From: an uncultured Actinomycetes bacterium
GTDB taxonomy: Bacteria; Actinomycetota; Actinomycetes; Nanopelagicales; Nanopelagicaceae
Assembly: GCA_903873185.1 (NCBI GenBank)
Contig: CAIQNN010000040.1
Span: forward strand, 1 to 64,000
Length of the DNA: 64,000 bases
Reading direction: 5' to 3'
Position numbers and translations under genes: made by a program. Positions 44,180 to 56,158 of the stretch are shown here, piece by piece. Below the pieces are notes generated by a model. That model searched no databases, was not told the origin of the DNA, and saw only the letters and a program-made list of their open reading frames with translations. Position 1 is the stretch's first letter. Each line of letters starts with the position of its first letter.

Positions 44180-44857
44180 ATGGCGGAAGTAATCGAACTT
44201 AAGGATATTGCTGACGATTCCGAAAAGCTCGAGAGTGAAATCGCAAAGGTTGTTGAATCGCTGCGCAGCGGCGGAATTATTGTGGCTGCGGTTGAGAGCG
44301 CCTATGTGTATGCCTGCGATGCTTTTGATCGCGAGGCGGTCTCTCGGTTACATACGCTTCGAGGCGATGATTTTGGCGTTGCTTGCCAGGTGATGATTGG
44401 AAATTTCGAGACTCTTGACGGTATTGCTCAGAACGTTACCGAAGACCTATCTTTGTTAACACAGAAATTTTGGCCCGGACTTCTGACTTTGCATGTGGCT
44501 CCGACCTATGGCTTGAGTTGGGACCTGGGAGATGCGGGCGAGTTGGGGGAATTCGCAGTTCGAATCCCAGATCGCGAGCTCTTTCGGGCAGTTTTGGAAA
44601 AGAGTGGTCCGTTAGCAGTTGCAAGTGCTGCTCTTGTGGGCCGTCCGCCGATTTTGGATATCGGTCAGATTTCCGCACTCTATTCCGATATCACCTATTA
44701 CCTTGATGAGGGCGTGCTTACTTCTGGACCGGCTTCGACAGTGGTGCAACAGATCAGTATCGGTACCGATTTGGGCTTAGAAGTTCTTCGAGTTGGGGCG
44801 ATCACGCTCGAAGCGCTCCAAGAAGTGCTGCCCAATATTTCTCTCATCTCGGCATAG
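44180..44857 (+). CDS. TsaC/Sua5-family protein with altered active-site motifs
   Basis: 225 residues in the place where Actinobacteria carry the L-threonylcarbamoyladenylate synthase gene (first step of t6A tRNA modification). The overall fold signature is kept: KFWPGLLTLHV near 96, WDLGDAG near 114, FAVRIPD near 125, SGPLAVASAALVGRPP near 142. However three active-site motifs differ from family consensus: PTDTVYG reads VESAYVY (38-44), KGR reads RGDDF (61-65) and SxN reads SAA (149-151). The protein may be inactive or do something else. TTGGAG lies about 8 nt before the ATG. Confidence 0.8.
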   Translation: MAEVIELKDIADDSEKLESEIAKVVESLRSGGIIVAAVESAYVYACDAFDREAVSRLHTLRGDDFGVACQVMIGNFETLDGIAQNVTEDLSLLTQKFWPGLLTLHVAPTYGLSWDLGDAGELGEFAVRIPDRELFRAVLEKSGPLAVASAALVGRPPILDIGQISALYSDITYYLDEGVLTSGPASTVVQQISIGTDLGLEVLRVGAITLEALQEVLPNISLISA

Positions 44858-44866
44858 GCTTAGACC
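44855..44866 (+). promoter_or_regulatory. Leaderless-type promoter of glyA
   Basis: TAGGCT at 44855-44860 (overlapping the stop codon of the preceding gene), six bases, then the glyA ATG. Confidence 0.6.
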
Positions 44867-46135
44867 ATGTCTACAGAACCCTTCTTCGGTCCAGATTTCT
44901 CGGCGCTTGCCGCCCAAGATCCAGATATTGCCGCGGTCCTTCTAAGTGAACTGGAACGCCAACGTACCAATCTGCAATTAATCGCAAGCGAGAACTTCAC
45001 CTCGCCAGCGGTGTTGGCAGCGCTTGGCTCCACACTTTCAAATAAATATGCCGAGGGTTATCCGGGTAAGCGCTACTACGGCGGCTGCGAAGAGGTTGAT
45101 AAGGTCGAGACGATTGGCATTGAACGTGCAAAGGCGCTCTTCGGAGCTGAACATGCCAACTTGCAACCACACTCCGGTGCCAGCGCAAACGTTGCCGTCT
45201 ATCAAGCATTTACCAAGCCAGGAGATACCGTTCTTGCGATGTCGCTGCCTCATGGTGGCCACTTAACGCACGGGGCGAAAGTTAACTTTTCGGGCAAGTG
45301 GTTCAACATTGTTTCTTACGGGGTTCGCCAAGATAATGAATTGATTGATTATGACCAACTGCGCGATACCGCGTTGGAACATAAGCCAAAGATGATCTGC
45401 TCGGGTGCGACTGCTTACCCCAGCCTGATCGATTTCGAAAAAGTTCGTGCGATTTGCGATGAGGTCGGCGCCATCATGTGGGTCGACGCCGCTCACTTCA
45501 TCGGTTTAGTTGCCGGTAAAGCAATCCCATCGCCGGTTCCATATGCCGATGTTGTCTCATTCACGACCCACAAAGTCTTGCGTGGTCCTCGTGGCGGCAT
45601 GATCGTCTCGAAGGCAGAGCACGCTGCTGCCATTGATAAGGCGGTCTTTCCAGGAATGCAAGGTGGACCAATCATGAGCGCGGTGGCCGCAAAAGCTGTT
45701 GCCTTAAAAGAATGCGCCACACCTGCTTATCAAGAGTATGCAAAGAACGTAATCACCAACGCTAAAGCCCTTGCTGCTGGCTTAGTTGAAGAGGGAATGC
45801 GTGCGGTCTCAGGCGGAACGCAAACCCACCTGGCGCTAATTGATATCAGAAATTCTGGCGTGAGTGGAAAAGTTGCCGACCAACGTTGCGGGGATTCGGG
45901 AATTACATTAAATAAGAATTCAATTCCATATGATCCAGAATCTCCCGCGGTCACCAGCGGAATTCGAGTTGGCACCGCCGCCACAACTACCCAAGGAATG
46001 GGCGTGCCGCAGATGCGCGAGATCGCCGCGCTGATTGCGCGCGCAATTAAAGATGGCGAAGATCCAGCAAAGGCCGCAGCGATTCGTGGTGAGGTCCATG
46101 ACCTAACGGCAAAATTCCCGGTCTACCCAAGATAA
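44867..46135 (+). CDS. glyA: Serine hydroxymethyltransferase
   Basis: PLP enzyme interconverting serine and glycine and charging tetrahydrofolate with one-carbon units. 422 residues. ELERQRTNLQLIASENFTSPAVL near 28, YPGKRYYGGCEEVD near 65, and the PLP Lys in VVSFTTHKVLRGPRGG near 227 are all intact. No Shine-Dalgarno, but a leaderless promoter precedes it. wecA follows after 6 bp. Confidence 0.97.
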   Translation: MSTEPFFGPDFSALAAQDPDIAAVLLSELERQRTNLQLIASENFTSPAVLAALGSTLSNKYAEGYPGKRYYGGCEEVDKVETIGIERAKALFGAEHANLQPHSGASANVAVYQAFTKPGDTVLAMSLPHGGHLTHGAKVNFSGKWFNIVSYGVRQDNELIDYDQLRDTALEHKPKMICSGATAYPSLIDFEKVRAICDEVGAIMWVDAAHFIGLVAGKAIPSPVPYADVVSFTTHKVLRGPRGGMIVSKAEHAAAIDKAVFPGMQGGPIMSAVAAKAVALKECATPAYQEYAKNVITNAKALAAGLVEEGMRAVSGGTQTHLALIDIRNSGVSGKVADQRCGDSGITLNKNSIPYDPESPAVTSGIRVGTAATTTQGMGVPQMREIAALIARAIKDGEDPAKAAAIRGEVHDLTAKFPVYPR

Positions 46136-46141
46136 CTTTTT

Positions 46142-47254
46142 ATGCGCGAGTACCTTTTAACGGCCGCGTTAGCTGCGACACTTTGTTTCTTGCTAACACC
46201 GGCCATTCGCAAAGTGGCGATGTCTGCTGGAGCTTTTATGAATCTGCGTTCTCGCGATATTCACACTGATATCACTCCGCGTTGGGGTGGCCTATCAATG
46301 TGGCTGGCAATGGCCATCACCTTTCTGACAGTTAGCCATCTGCCGCTGGTAGGAAAATCTTTTGGCCGCGAAGCTACTGGCATTTTTCTGGCCGGCACCT
46401 TCATTATGATTTTAGGTTTGTTAGATGATCGTTATGACTTAGATGCCATAACTAAATTTGCTGGACAGGCGCTTGCGGCAGGAATTTTGCTCTTGCATGG
46501 CGTGCAAATTCTCTGGCTGCCCATAAATGGCATCTTGACCTTGCCAGCGAATATTGGGCAACTGCTCACCGTAATTTTTGTAATGGTTGTGATCAATGCC
46601 GTGAATTTTGTCGATGGCTTGGATGGCTTAGCAACTGGCATCGTGGCAATCTGTGCCTTAGCCTTCTTCGGTTTCTCCTATCTATTAGCTGTCGTTAATG
46701 GTTTTTCTCGCGCTGGCGCACCATCGTTAGTTACAGCAGTTGTTGTTGGTATGTGTGTCGGATTCTTGCCGCACAACTTTCACCCCGCAAAAATATTCAT
46801 GGGCGATTCCGGGGCAATGTTGTTGGGTCTCTTACTTTCGGCAGCGGCCATTACTTTGACCGGCCAGATCGATGCCAACGCCCTAACGAACCAAGGTTCA
46901 AGTTCTAAGTTGCTGCCATTGCTTCTGCCCTTCACCGTTCTGGCAATCCCGTTGTTGGATCTGGCGCTGGCAATCTTTCGCCGGATCCGAGCCGGCCGCT
47001 CGCCCTTCGCCGCAGATCGCGAACATCTCCACCATCGCATTTTGAATTTGGGTTCGACCCAACGTCAGACCACCGTTGTCCTCTATTTGTGGACCGCAAT
47101 GTTCGCCTTTCCGACGGTGATTGCCGCCTTCGCGCCGCTCTGGATTAGTTTTGTTGCCGGTGGCGCCATTTTCGCCCTGTCGTTAATAGTTTTACGCCGC
47201 GCTCAAATCACCGCTCGAACCAGAAGCGCGCTCTTGCTGAGCTCAAATAACTAG
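46142..47254 (+). CDS. wecA: Undecaprenyl-phosphate N-acetylglucosaminyl 1-phosphate transferase-type enzyme
   Basis: MraY/WecA family membrane enzyme that places a sugar-1-phosphate on undecaprenyl phosphate, starting wall polysaccharide or teichoic-type polymer synthesis. 370 residues, about ten or eleven helices. LLDDRYDLD near 97 holds the Asp pair, NFVDGLDGLATG near 157 the catalytic Asp, FMGDSGAMLLG near 219 and the HLHHRIL motif near 297 mark the WecA/TagO branch. Located between glyA and the ATP synthase genes, matching Rfe in mycobacteria. Confidence 0.93.
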   Translation: MREYLLTAALAATLCFLLTPAIRKVAMSAGAFMNLRSRDIHTDITPRWGGLSMWLAMAITFLTVSHLPLVGKSFGREATGIFLAGTFIMILGLLDDRYDLDAITKFAGQALAAGILLLHGVQILWLPINGILTLPANIGQLLTVIFVMVVINAVNFVDGLDGLATGIVAICALAFFGFSYLLAVVNGFSRAGAPSLVTAVVVGMCVGFLPHNFHPAKIFMGDSGAMLLGLLLSAAAITLTGQIDANALTNQGSSSKLLPLLLPFTVLAIPLLDLALAIFRRIRAGRSPFAADREHLHHRILNLGSTQRQTTVVLYLWTAMFAFPTVIAAFAPLWISFVAGGAIFALSLIVLRRAQITARTRSALLLSSNN

Positions 47255-47261
47255 GAGTCAT

Positions 47262-47699
47262 ATGTCAAAAGCTTCGAAAGATCCAAGCACGCAGGCTGGC
47301 GAGGAGTCGCTCTGGAAAGGGGCGGTGGTTCCAGCCGCAGTAGTCGCCTTGCTCGGGATCGTTCTGGCTAGCTTCTTCCGCGGCCGCCCAGGTTTCTGGG
47401 GCGCGCTATTAGCGGGCTTTACGGTAATTCTCTTCTTTTCGGTGCATTTGGCCGTCTCGCGCCTGACCCGAGAGCTAGATCCGATGGCCACAATGGCGCT
47501 GGCGATGTTCTCTTACTTTGCCAAGGTGATCTTGCTCGGGGCTTTCCTTCTGGTGGTCACAAAGACCACATCAAAGGCGGCGGTGGACCGTCCCAGTTTT
47601 GCTGCTGCCGCGCTAACAATCACCGCCGTCTGGCTGGCGGGGGAGATCCGGGCATTTCTGCGGCTCCGTTTCCAGTTACCATTGCCACCCAAGCAATAA
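47262..47699 (+). CDS. Small membrane protein upstream of ATP synthase (AtpI-like)
   Basis: 145 residues, four hydrophobic segments about 20-40, 46-66, 82-103 and 113-131, with a polar N-terminus. Position just before the ATP synthase genes and size fit the ATP synthase protein I-like family of Actinobacteria; AtpI helps assemble the c-ring in other bacteria. Sequence similarity to classic AtpI cannot be confirmed by eye. AGGAG lies 6 nt before the ATG. The last codons and stop fall inside the first copy of a 24-bp tandem repeat. Confidence 0.75.
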   Translation: MSKASKDPSTQAGEESLWKGAVVPAAVVALLGIVLASFFRGRPGFWGALLAGFTVILFFSVHLAVSRLTRELDPMATMALAMFSYFAKVILLGAFLLVVTKTTSKAAVDRPSFAAAALTITAVWLAGEIRAFLRLRFQLPLPPKQ

Positions 47700-47760
47700 C
47701 GCTCTAGGTCAATCAAGCAATAACGCTCTAGGTCAATCAGGGCAATATCGCTAAGGGTTT
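47690..47760. repeat. Tandem repeat array G, 24-bp unit, 2 copies plus a degenerate third
   Basis: Exact copies at 47690-47713 and 47714-47737, each beginning CAAGCAATAACGCTCTAGG; a diverged third copy follows. The unit starts inside the final codons of the preceding gene and includes its stop TAA, so the second copy repeats the gene end. Confidence 0.88.
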
Positions 47761-47791
47761 CAATTTAGTGGAACAAAGGTAGGTGGTTTCG

Positions 47792-47983
47792 ATGGCTACA
47801 GGCGGCGAAGAGGGTGCGCTCTGGTCAATCATGGGGTACCTCCTCTCTGGTTTAATCATTTGGGGTGGAATCGGCGCTGCCGTAGATCACTGGCTAGGTA
47901 CTCATTTCTTTCTGTTGATTGGCCTACTTCTGGGTGGTGGCGCCTCTATGTACTTGGTCTGGCTCCGGTTTGGTCGAAAGTAA
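47792..47983 (+). CDS. AtpZ/AtpI family protein
   Basis: 63 residues, two membrane helices about 12-30 and 38-57 separated by a GAAVDHWLGTHF loop that is typical for the AtpZ/AtpI family; these proteins assist assembly or magnesium/calcium handling of FoF1 ATP synthase. A GTG at 47783 would add three residues, but AAAGGTAGG (47774-47782) directly abuts it and serves the ATG at 47792. A separate promoter for the atpB operon follows. Confidence 0.82.
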   Translation: MATGGEEGALWSIMGYLLSGLIIWGGIGAAVDHWLGTHFFLLIGLLLGGGASMYLVWLRFGRK

Positions 47984-48024
47984 GCTCCTTGTCTTATCTC
48001 ACAGCAGTTAAGGCGAGGTTAAAT

Positions 48025-48054
48025 TTGTTGATTTTTCCCTACTCCCAATAGGGT
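48025..48054 (+). promoter_or_regulatory. Probable promoter of the atpBEFHAGDC operon
   Basis: TTGTTG (48025-48030), 18-bp spacer, TAGGGT (48049-48054). Start near 48061 gives about 40 nt of leader to atpB. Confidence 0.5.
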
Positions 48055-48101
48055 TCGTTCGTATTCACATTGATTTCTCATTTTGAAGACCAGGGGTGTT
48101 T

Positions 48102-48887
48102 GTGAGCTTGTTCCAGATGGCTGGCAGTGGCGCCGGTTTCGTCCCACCGAGCACCGCCGACTTCAATTTGCCCCCCATTATTGGAAACAACGCTTACTCA
48201 ACTAAGCCAGTCTTTTTGGTTCTACTTTCAGTCTTAGTAATTTCCGCATTTTTCATCGCCGCATCTCGTAAAGCGCTGGTTGTTCCAAGCAAACTTCAGT
48301 TCGCGGGCGAGTCGATCTACGCCTTCGTTCGAAACGATATTGGTGAAGAGATCATCGGCCACGAGTTCATGCGCTTCGTGCCCTTCCTTTTCACGCTTTT
48401 CACTTTCATTCTTACCAACAACGTCTTTGGCATCGTGCCCTTCTTGCAATTTCCTTCGATGTCGCACGTCAGCTTCCCGTATGTCTTGGCGGTCTTCTCC
48501 TTTGTAATTTTCCATGCAGTCGGAGTTAAGAAGCAGGGTCTTGGAAAATATCTAAAAGGAATTGCCTTTATGCCCGGCGTTCCAAAAGCGGTTTACATTC
48601 TGTTGACCCCGATCGAAATCGCAACCTTCTTTTTAGTTCGACCACTGACACTTTCACTTCGTCTCTTTGCCAATATGTTCGCTGGCCACCTTTTGTTATT
48701 GGTCTTCATCATGGGCGGCGATCACTTGATTCGCGGCGTCATCGGCTTGAAGCTAATCGCACCATTTGCTTTCGCCTTCGGAATTGGCATGACCTTCTTT
48801 GAGTTCATGGTCCAATGCCTGCAGGCCTACATTTTTACTTTGCTCACAGCACTCTTTATCGCTGGAGCATTGTCTGACGAGCACTAA
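48102..48887 (+). CDS. atpB: F1Fo ATP synthase subunit a
   Basis: Membrane stator subunit with the proton half-channels. 261 residues, five to six helices. The essential Arg is in LTLSLRLFANMFAGHLLL near 199-216; the C-terminal FMVQCLQAYIFTLLTALFIAGAL helix is typical. GTG 48102 is preferred over GTG 48096 because CAGGGG (48091-48096) would overlap the latter. First gene of the eight-gene ATP synthase operon. Confidence 0.95.
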   Translation: MSLFQMAGSGAGFVPPSTADFNLPPIIGNNAYSTKPVFLVLLSVLVISAFFIAASRKALVVPSKLQFAGESIYAFVRNDIGEEIIGHEFMRFVPFLFTLFTFILTNNVFGIVPFLQFPSMSHVSFPYVLAVFSFVIFHAVGVKKQGLGKYLKGIAFMPGVPKAVYILLTPIEIATFFLVRPLTLSLRLFANMFAGHLLLLVFIMGGDHLIRGVIGLKLIAPFAFAFGIGMTFFEFMVQCLQAYIFTLLTALFIAGALSDEH

Positions 48888-48962
48888 CTAAAGTTTTACG
48901 CACGAGAATCTGATTAGCTTTCGCTAGTTAGTAACTATATAAATAAGGGAAAGGCAACAAAG

Positions 48963-49166
48963 ATGAAAGGCACACTAAACCTGGTCGGTTATGGCCTATC
49001 TGCAATCGGACCTGCAATTGCAACTGGAATGATCTTCGCGGCTTACATCAGCGGCGTCGCACGTCAACCAGAAGCACGTAGCGTCCTGCAGCCAATCGCA
49101 TTCCTTGGCTTCGCCTTGGCAGAAGCGTTGGCGCTTTTCGGCCTCGTACTCGCATTCGTTCTCTAA
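48963..49166 (+). CDS. atpE: F1Fo ATP synthase subunit c
   Basis: Rotor ring subunit. 67 residues, two helices joined by the polar loop RQPE (34-37). The ion-binding carboxylate is Glu54 in [12 protein letters not shown]; the neighbouring residues (Ala-Glu-Ala, no Gln/Ser-Thr set) indicate a proton rather than sodium ring. GGGAAAGG followed by an A-rich spacer is a strong ribosome site, fitting its high copy need. A TAGTTAGTAACTA palindrome lies in the 75-bp upstream gap. Confidence 0.96.
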   Translation: MKGTLNLVGYGLSAIGPAIATGMIFAAYISGVARQPEARSVLQPIAFLGFALAEALALFGLVLAFVL

Positions 49167-49714
<548 letters not shown>

Positions 49715-49715
<1 letters not shown>

Positions 49716-50542
49716 TGATTATTCTGGGTGGCAGCAGTCGTCAATCTTTGGCGAACCTTCGTGGAACGCTCGACGAGAAAATCAAAACTCTCGCCGCGGC
49801 CGACTGTGCCACCGCATCTGCTGATCTTTTCGGAGTTTTGAAGACCCTAAATTCTTCAATTGGATTGCGCCGGGCGCTAACAGATCCATCAAGAGATATT
49901 CCAGCCAAGAGTGCGCTCATCACCGATCTCTTCGGTAAGGGCATTGGTTCGGTTGCACTTGAACTAGTCATCGCTGCTGTCTCACTTCGATGGTCATCCC
50001 CGCTAGAACTTGCAGATGCCATTGAGCAGATTGCAGTTGAAGCCGAAAGCTCAGCCGCTAATCACAACTCAGAGTTAGATCGAGTTCAGGACGAAATCTT
50101 CGAACTCTCTAGATTATTAGTCGCAAATGGCGATCTCCGTCAGGCACTTAACTCAAGCGCCGATGACTCAGAGCATAAGCAAGCGCTCGTTGCCGAATTA
50201 TTCGCCGGAAAATTCAGCGCCTCGACCGTTCGGTTACTGAACGCTCTGGTGGCAGGGCTTCGCGGACGAAGCATTGAGCAAGCGATTGCTGCTTACTCGC
50301 ACGCCGTTGCTGCCCGCCGAAATCGCATTACCGCACATGTTCGCACCGCAATTGCTTTGACTCCAGCGCAACGTGAGAAACTCACAAACGCGCTCACCAA
50401 GCAAATCGGTCAACCGGTACATGTAAATGTTGAAATTGATGCTGCCGTAATTGGTGGCGTCGCAATTCGTTTTGCCGATGAAATTATCGACGGCACCATC
50501 GTCAATCGGTTAGCAGAGGCGAGCCGAGAGCTCGTAGGTTAA
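49715..50542 (+). CDS. atpH: F1Fo ATP synthase subunit delta
   Basis: Stalk subunit linking F1 alpha to subunit b. 275 residues, the longer actinobacterial size. N-terminal helical bundle about 1-110, C-terminal OSCP part with GRSIEQAIAAYSHAVAARRNRITAHVRTAIALTP near 185-218 and the GGVAIRFADEIIDGTIVNRL ending typical of delta/OSCP. Confidence 0.94.
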
Positions 50543-50582
50543 TTTTTCAACGAAAGATCCACTTAGTTAGAGGGAGAAGATG

Positions 50583-52220
50583 ATGGCGGAACTCACGATC
50601 CGGCCCGAAGAGATTCGCGACGCGCTGGCAAAGCACGTTGCCTCTTACAATCCGGGTGCTGCGGCTCGCGATGAGATCGGCACTGTTACCGAAGCTGGCG
50701 ATGGCATCGCGCGTATTGAGGGCTTGCCTTCAACGATGACCAACGAACTGCTTAAGTTCGAAAATGGAACTTTAGGTCTGGCGCTAAACCTCGACGTGCG
50801 CGAAATCGGTGTAGTTATCCTCGGTGAATTCACCGGCATCGAAGAAGGTACTTCTGTTCGACGTACTGGCGAGATCCTTTCTGTTCCTGTCGGCGATGGC
50901 TTCCTTGGCCGCGTCGTGGACCCACTTGGTCGACCAATCGACGGTAAAGGCGAGATCGTTGCCGAAGCCACGCGTGCTTTAGAACTTCAGGCACCTTCGG
51001 TCGTTGAGCGCCAACCTGTTAAGGAACCACTTCAGACTGGTATCAAAGCTATCGATGCCATGACTGCTATTGGTCGCGGACAACGTCAGCTAATTATTGG
51101 TGACCGTCAGACTGGCAAGACAGCAATCGCCATCGACACCATCATTAACCAGAAAGCTAACTGGAAGTCGGGCGATCCCAAGAAGCAAGTTAAATGTATT
51201 TATGTTGCAATTGGTCAAAAGGGTTCAACCATCGCCTCTGTTAAGGGCGCATTGGAAGAAGCTGGCGCCATGGAGTACACCACCATTGTTGCTTCACCAG
51301 CTTCAGATCCTGCTGGCTTCAAATACTTGGCTCCTTACACCGGTTCGGCAATTGGCCAGCACTGGATGTACAAGGGCGAGCATGTCCTAATTGTGTTTGA
51401 TGATCTTTCAAAGCAAGCCGAGGCTTATCGCTCAGTCTCATTACTACTTCGTCGCCCACCGGGTCGCGAGGCCTACCCTGGCGACGTTTTCTACTTACAC
51501 TCCCGTCTTTTGGAACGTTGTGCAAAGCTCTCGGATGAGCTCGGCGGCGGCTCCATGACTGGTTTGCCAATCATTGAAACCAAAGGAAATGACGTTTCAG
51601 CCTTCATTCCTACCAACGTAATTTCAATTACTGATGGTCAGTGCTTCCTAGAGACTGACTTGTTCAACGCTGGCGTTCGTCCGGCAATCAACGTAGGTAT
51701 TTCGGTATCTCGCGTTGGTGGTTCAGCACAGACCAAAGCAATGAAGAAGATCGCTGGTCGTCTTCGTTTGGACTTGGCTCAGTACCGTGAGCTCGAAGCA
51801 TTCGCCGCTTTCGGTTCTGACCTAGATGCTGCTTCAAAAGCACAACTAGAGCGCGGTGCGCGAATGGTTGAACTGCTAAAGCAGGGTCAATATTCACCTT
51901 ATTCAGTCGCACAAGAAGTTGCTTCAATCTGGGCAGGTACCACCGGCAAAATGGATTCAATTCCAGTCGCCGATATCCGCCGCTTTGAAGCTGAGTTCTT
52001 GGACTTCTTAGCACGTGAGCGCTCGGGCATCATCGATGTTATTACTAATACTCGCGAACTAACCGATGACACCGTTGCTTCCCTTGATGAAGCGATTACC
52101 GTCTTCAAAGGTCAGTTTGCCGTCACCGGCGCTGCGCCAGTAAATGAAGCTCCAGCCGATGCCCTCGATTCTGAAGGCAACGAAACCATTACTCGTCAGG
52201 TTCCGGCGGTGAAGAAGTAA
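50583..52220 (+). CDS. atpA: F1Fo ATP synthase subunit alpha
   Basis: Non-catalytic nucleotide-binding subunit of F1. 545 residues. Walker [13 protein letters not shown] near 171, the Arg finger region [11 protein letters not shown] near 376, and the signature [17 protein letters not shown] are intact. ATGATG at 50580 offers two starts; the second leaves GGGAG about 6 nt upstream and gives MAELTI, the usual actinobacterial N-terminus. Confidence 0.97.
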   Translation: MAELTIRPEEIRDALAKHVASYNPGAAARDEIGTVTEAGDGIARIEGLPSTMTNELLKFENGTLGLALNLDVREIGVVILGEFTGIEEGTSVRRTGEILSVPVGDGFLGRVVDPLGRPIDGKGEIVAEATRALELQAPSVVERQPVKEPLQTGIKAIDAMTAIGRGQRQLIIGDRQTGKTAIAIDTIINQKANWKSGDPKKQVKCIYVAIGQKGSTIASVKGALEEAGAMEYTTIVASPASDPAGFKYLAPYTGSAIGQHWMYKGEHVLIVFDDLSKQAEAYRSVSLLLRRPPGREAYPGDVFYLHSRLLERCAKLSDELGGGSMTGLPIIETKGNDVSAFIPTNVISITDGQCFLETDLFNAGVRPAINVGISVSRVGGSAQTKAMKKIAGRLRLDLAQYRELEAFAAFGSDLDAASKAQLERGARMVELLKQGQYSPYSVAQEVASIWAGTTGKMDSIPVADIRRFEAEFLDFLARERSGIIDVITNTRELTDDTVASLDEAITVFKGQFAVTGAAPVNEAPADALDSEGNETITRQVPAVKK

Positions 52221-52223
52221 CTC

Positions 52224-54565
<2,342 letters not shown>

Positions 54566-54570
54566 TACAA

Positions 54571-54828
54571 ATGGCCAGCAACTTAACAGTTGAAGTAGTT
54601 TCACCCGAGAAGCGGGTCTGGTCGGGCGAGGCCACCATGGTCTCAGCGCGAACGCTCGAGGGCGATTTGGGAATTTTGCCAGATCACGCACCGCTTCTTG
54701 GAGTATTGGTCGATGGCACCGTTTCAATCAAGAGTGCCACCGGAGAAAAAGTAGATTTTGAAATTCATGGCGGCTTTATTTCGGTCTCCAAGAATCGAGT
54801 TTCAATCTTGGGCGAAAGCACCAACTAG
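54571..54828 (+). CDS. atpC: F1Fo ATP synthase subunit epsilon, short form without C-terminal helices
   Basis: 85 residues covering only the beta-sandwich domain ([51 protein letters not shown]). The usual bacterial epsilon is about 120-140 residues with two C-terminal helices that inhibit ATP hydrolysis; these are absent, and the stop overlaps the stop of murA on the other strand (CTAG). The remaining domain is complete, so it should still dock on the c-ring. Confidence 0.93.
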   Translation: MASNLTVEVVSPEKRVWSGEATMVSARTLEGDLGILPDHAPLLGVLVDGTVSIKSATGEKVDFEIHGGFISVSKNRVSILGESTN

Positions 54829-56099
54829 ATTCTAGAAACCTCTGCTCCTAGCGAGCAGAGGGCTTGCGCAAAACCTGGATAACCACGATCAATGTGGAAG
54901 CCATCTTCAACGATAGTTTCACCTTCACTAACCAACGCCGCCAAAATTAAACCAGCCCCTGCTCTGATATCGGTAGCAACTACTGGCGCACCAGAAAGGT
55001 GCGTTACGCCCGATATGGCGGCATGGTGGCCATCGACTTGGATGTTGGCACCTAAACGTTTTAGTTCGTTTACAAACATAAATCGACCTTCAAAAACATT
55101 TTCGGTAACTATCGAATCGCCATTTGCAATTGCGTTTAACGAGATTGCCATCGGCTGTAAGTCGGTCGGAAATCCAGGATAGGGAAGGGTCGCGATATCA
55201 AAGGCGCTGGGGCGGCGATCCATCTTTACGCGAAAGCCATCTGCAGTCGTAGTTACAACGGCACCGGCGGCTACCAATTTATCCAAGGGCAGTTCTAGAT
55301 GCTCGGCTCGGCCACCGATGATTGTGATGTCGCCTTGGGTGATAGCGGCGGCGAATGCCCAAGTGCCTGCCACGATTCGATCACAGAGTGTGGCGTGAAC
55401 CGCTGGATTGAGCTTCGGTACGCCGGTAATTGTTATCAGCGGGGTGCCCAAACCTTCAATCTTTGCGCCCATTGCAATCAGGAATTCACCTAAGTCCACG
55501 ACATCCGGTTCTCTTGCGGCATTATCAATAGTCGTTATTCCATGGGCTAAAACTGCCGCCGTCATAATGTTCTCAGTGGCGCCAACGCTTGGAAAATCTA
55601 ATAGGACGCTAGCTCCAGTAAGGCCATCTGGCGCGGTGGCAATCACATAACCATGTTCGGAATGCGCTTGTGCCCCCAGCTCCTTCAAGCCTTTAATATG
55701 AAAATCAAGCCCGCGGGAACCGATGGCATCGCCACCTGGTAGCGCTACTTCGGCGCGACCAATTCGGGTAACTAGGGGGCCAAGTACGTTGATAGAGGCG
55801 CGCATTTTTCGAACTAGATCATAATCAGCGCGAAATCCTGGTTCAGCTGGTACATCGATTGTTAAAGATAAACTTTTTCGGTCGTATTCGACTTCGCACC
55901 CTAGGCGTACTAAAAGTTCAGACATAATTTCAACATCAGCAATATCTGGAACATTCAAAATTGTGCTCTTGCCAACTGCCAACAGCGATGCCGCCATTAG
56001 TTTCAGCGCTGAATTCTTGGCACCAGAAACGTGGACCTCGCCCACCAGCCGTGCCCCGCCGAGAACTCGGAAGGCATCGCGCGCTGTTGTACCTGGCAT
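54825..56099 (-). CDS. murA: UDP-N-acetylglucosamine 1-carboxyvinyltransferase
   Basis: First committed step of peptidoglycan synthesis: PEP plus UDP-GlcNAc to enolpyruvyl-UDP-GlcNAc. 424 residues. [31 protein letters not shown] at the start is typical. The active-site loop reads [11 protein letters not shown], with Asp124 where E. coli has Cys115; the same Cys-to-Asp change in mycobacteria gives natural fosfomycin insensitivity. ATG 56099 follows AGGGGAA; ATG 56132 further upstream is an alternative that would be near-leaderless. Confidence 0.94.
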   Translation of the reverse strand: MPGTTARDAFRVLGGARLVGEVHVSGAKNSALKLMAASLLAVGKSTILNVPDIADVEIMSELLVRLGCEVEYDRKSLSLTIDVPAEPGFRADYDLVRKMRASINVLGPLVTRIGRAEVALPGGDAIGSRGLDFHIKGLKELGAQAHSEHGYVIATAPDGLTGASVLLDFPSVGATENIMTAAVLAHGITTIDNAAREPDVVDLGEFLIAMGAKIEGLGTPLITITGVPKLNPAVHATLCDRIVAGTWAFAAAITQGDITIIGGRAEHLELPLDKLVAAGAVVTTTADGFRVKMDRRPSAFDIATLPYPGFPTDLQPMAISLNAIANGDSIVTENVFEGRFMFVNELKRLGANIQVDGHHAAISGVTHLSGAPVVATDIRAGAGLILAALVSEGETIVEDGFHIDRGYPGFAQALCSLGAEVSRI

Positions 56100-56142
56100 A
56101 GAAATATTTCCCCTTATCCTGAGTGGTCTCATCGTAGTTGCT

Positions 56143-56158
56143 CTAATAGGCTCCACAC
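56143..56158. promoter_or_regulatory. Divergent promoters of pduO and murA
   Basis: TAGGCT (56147-56152), six bases, ATG of pduO: leaderless layout as at glyA. On the other strand TATTAG (56148-56143) could serve murA; the two -10 elements share two base pairs. Confidence 0.55.
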
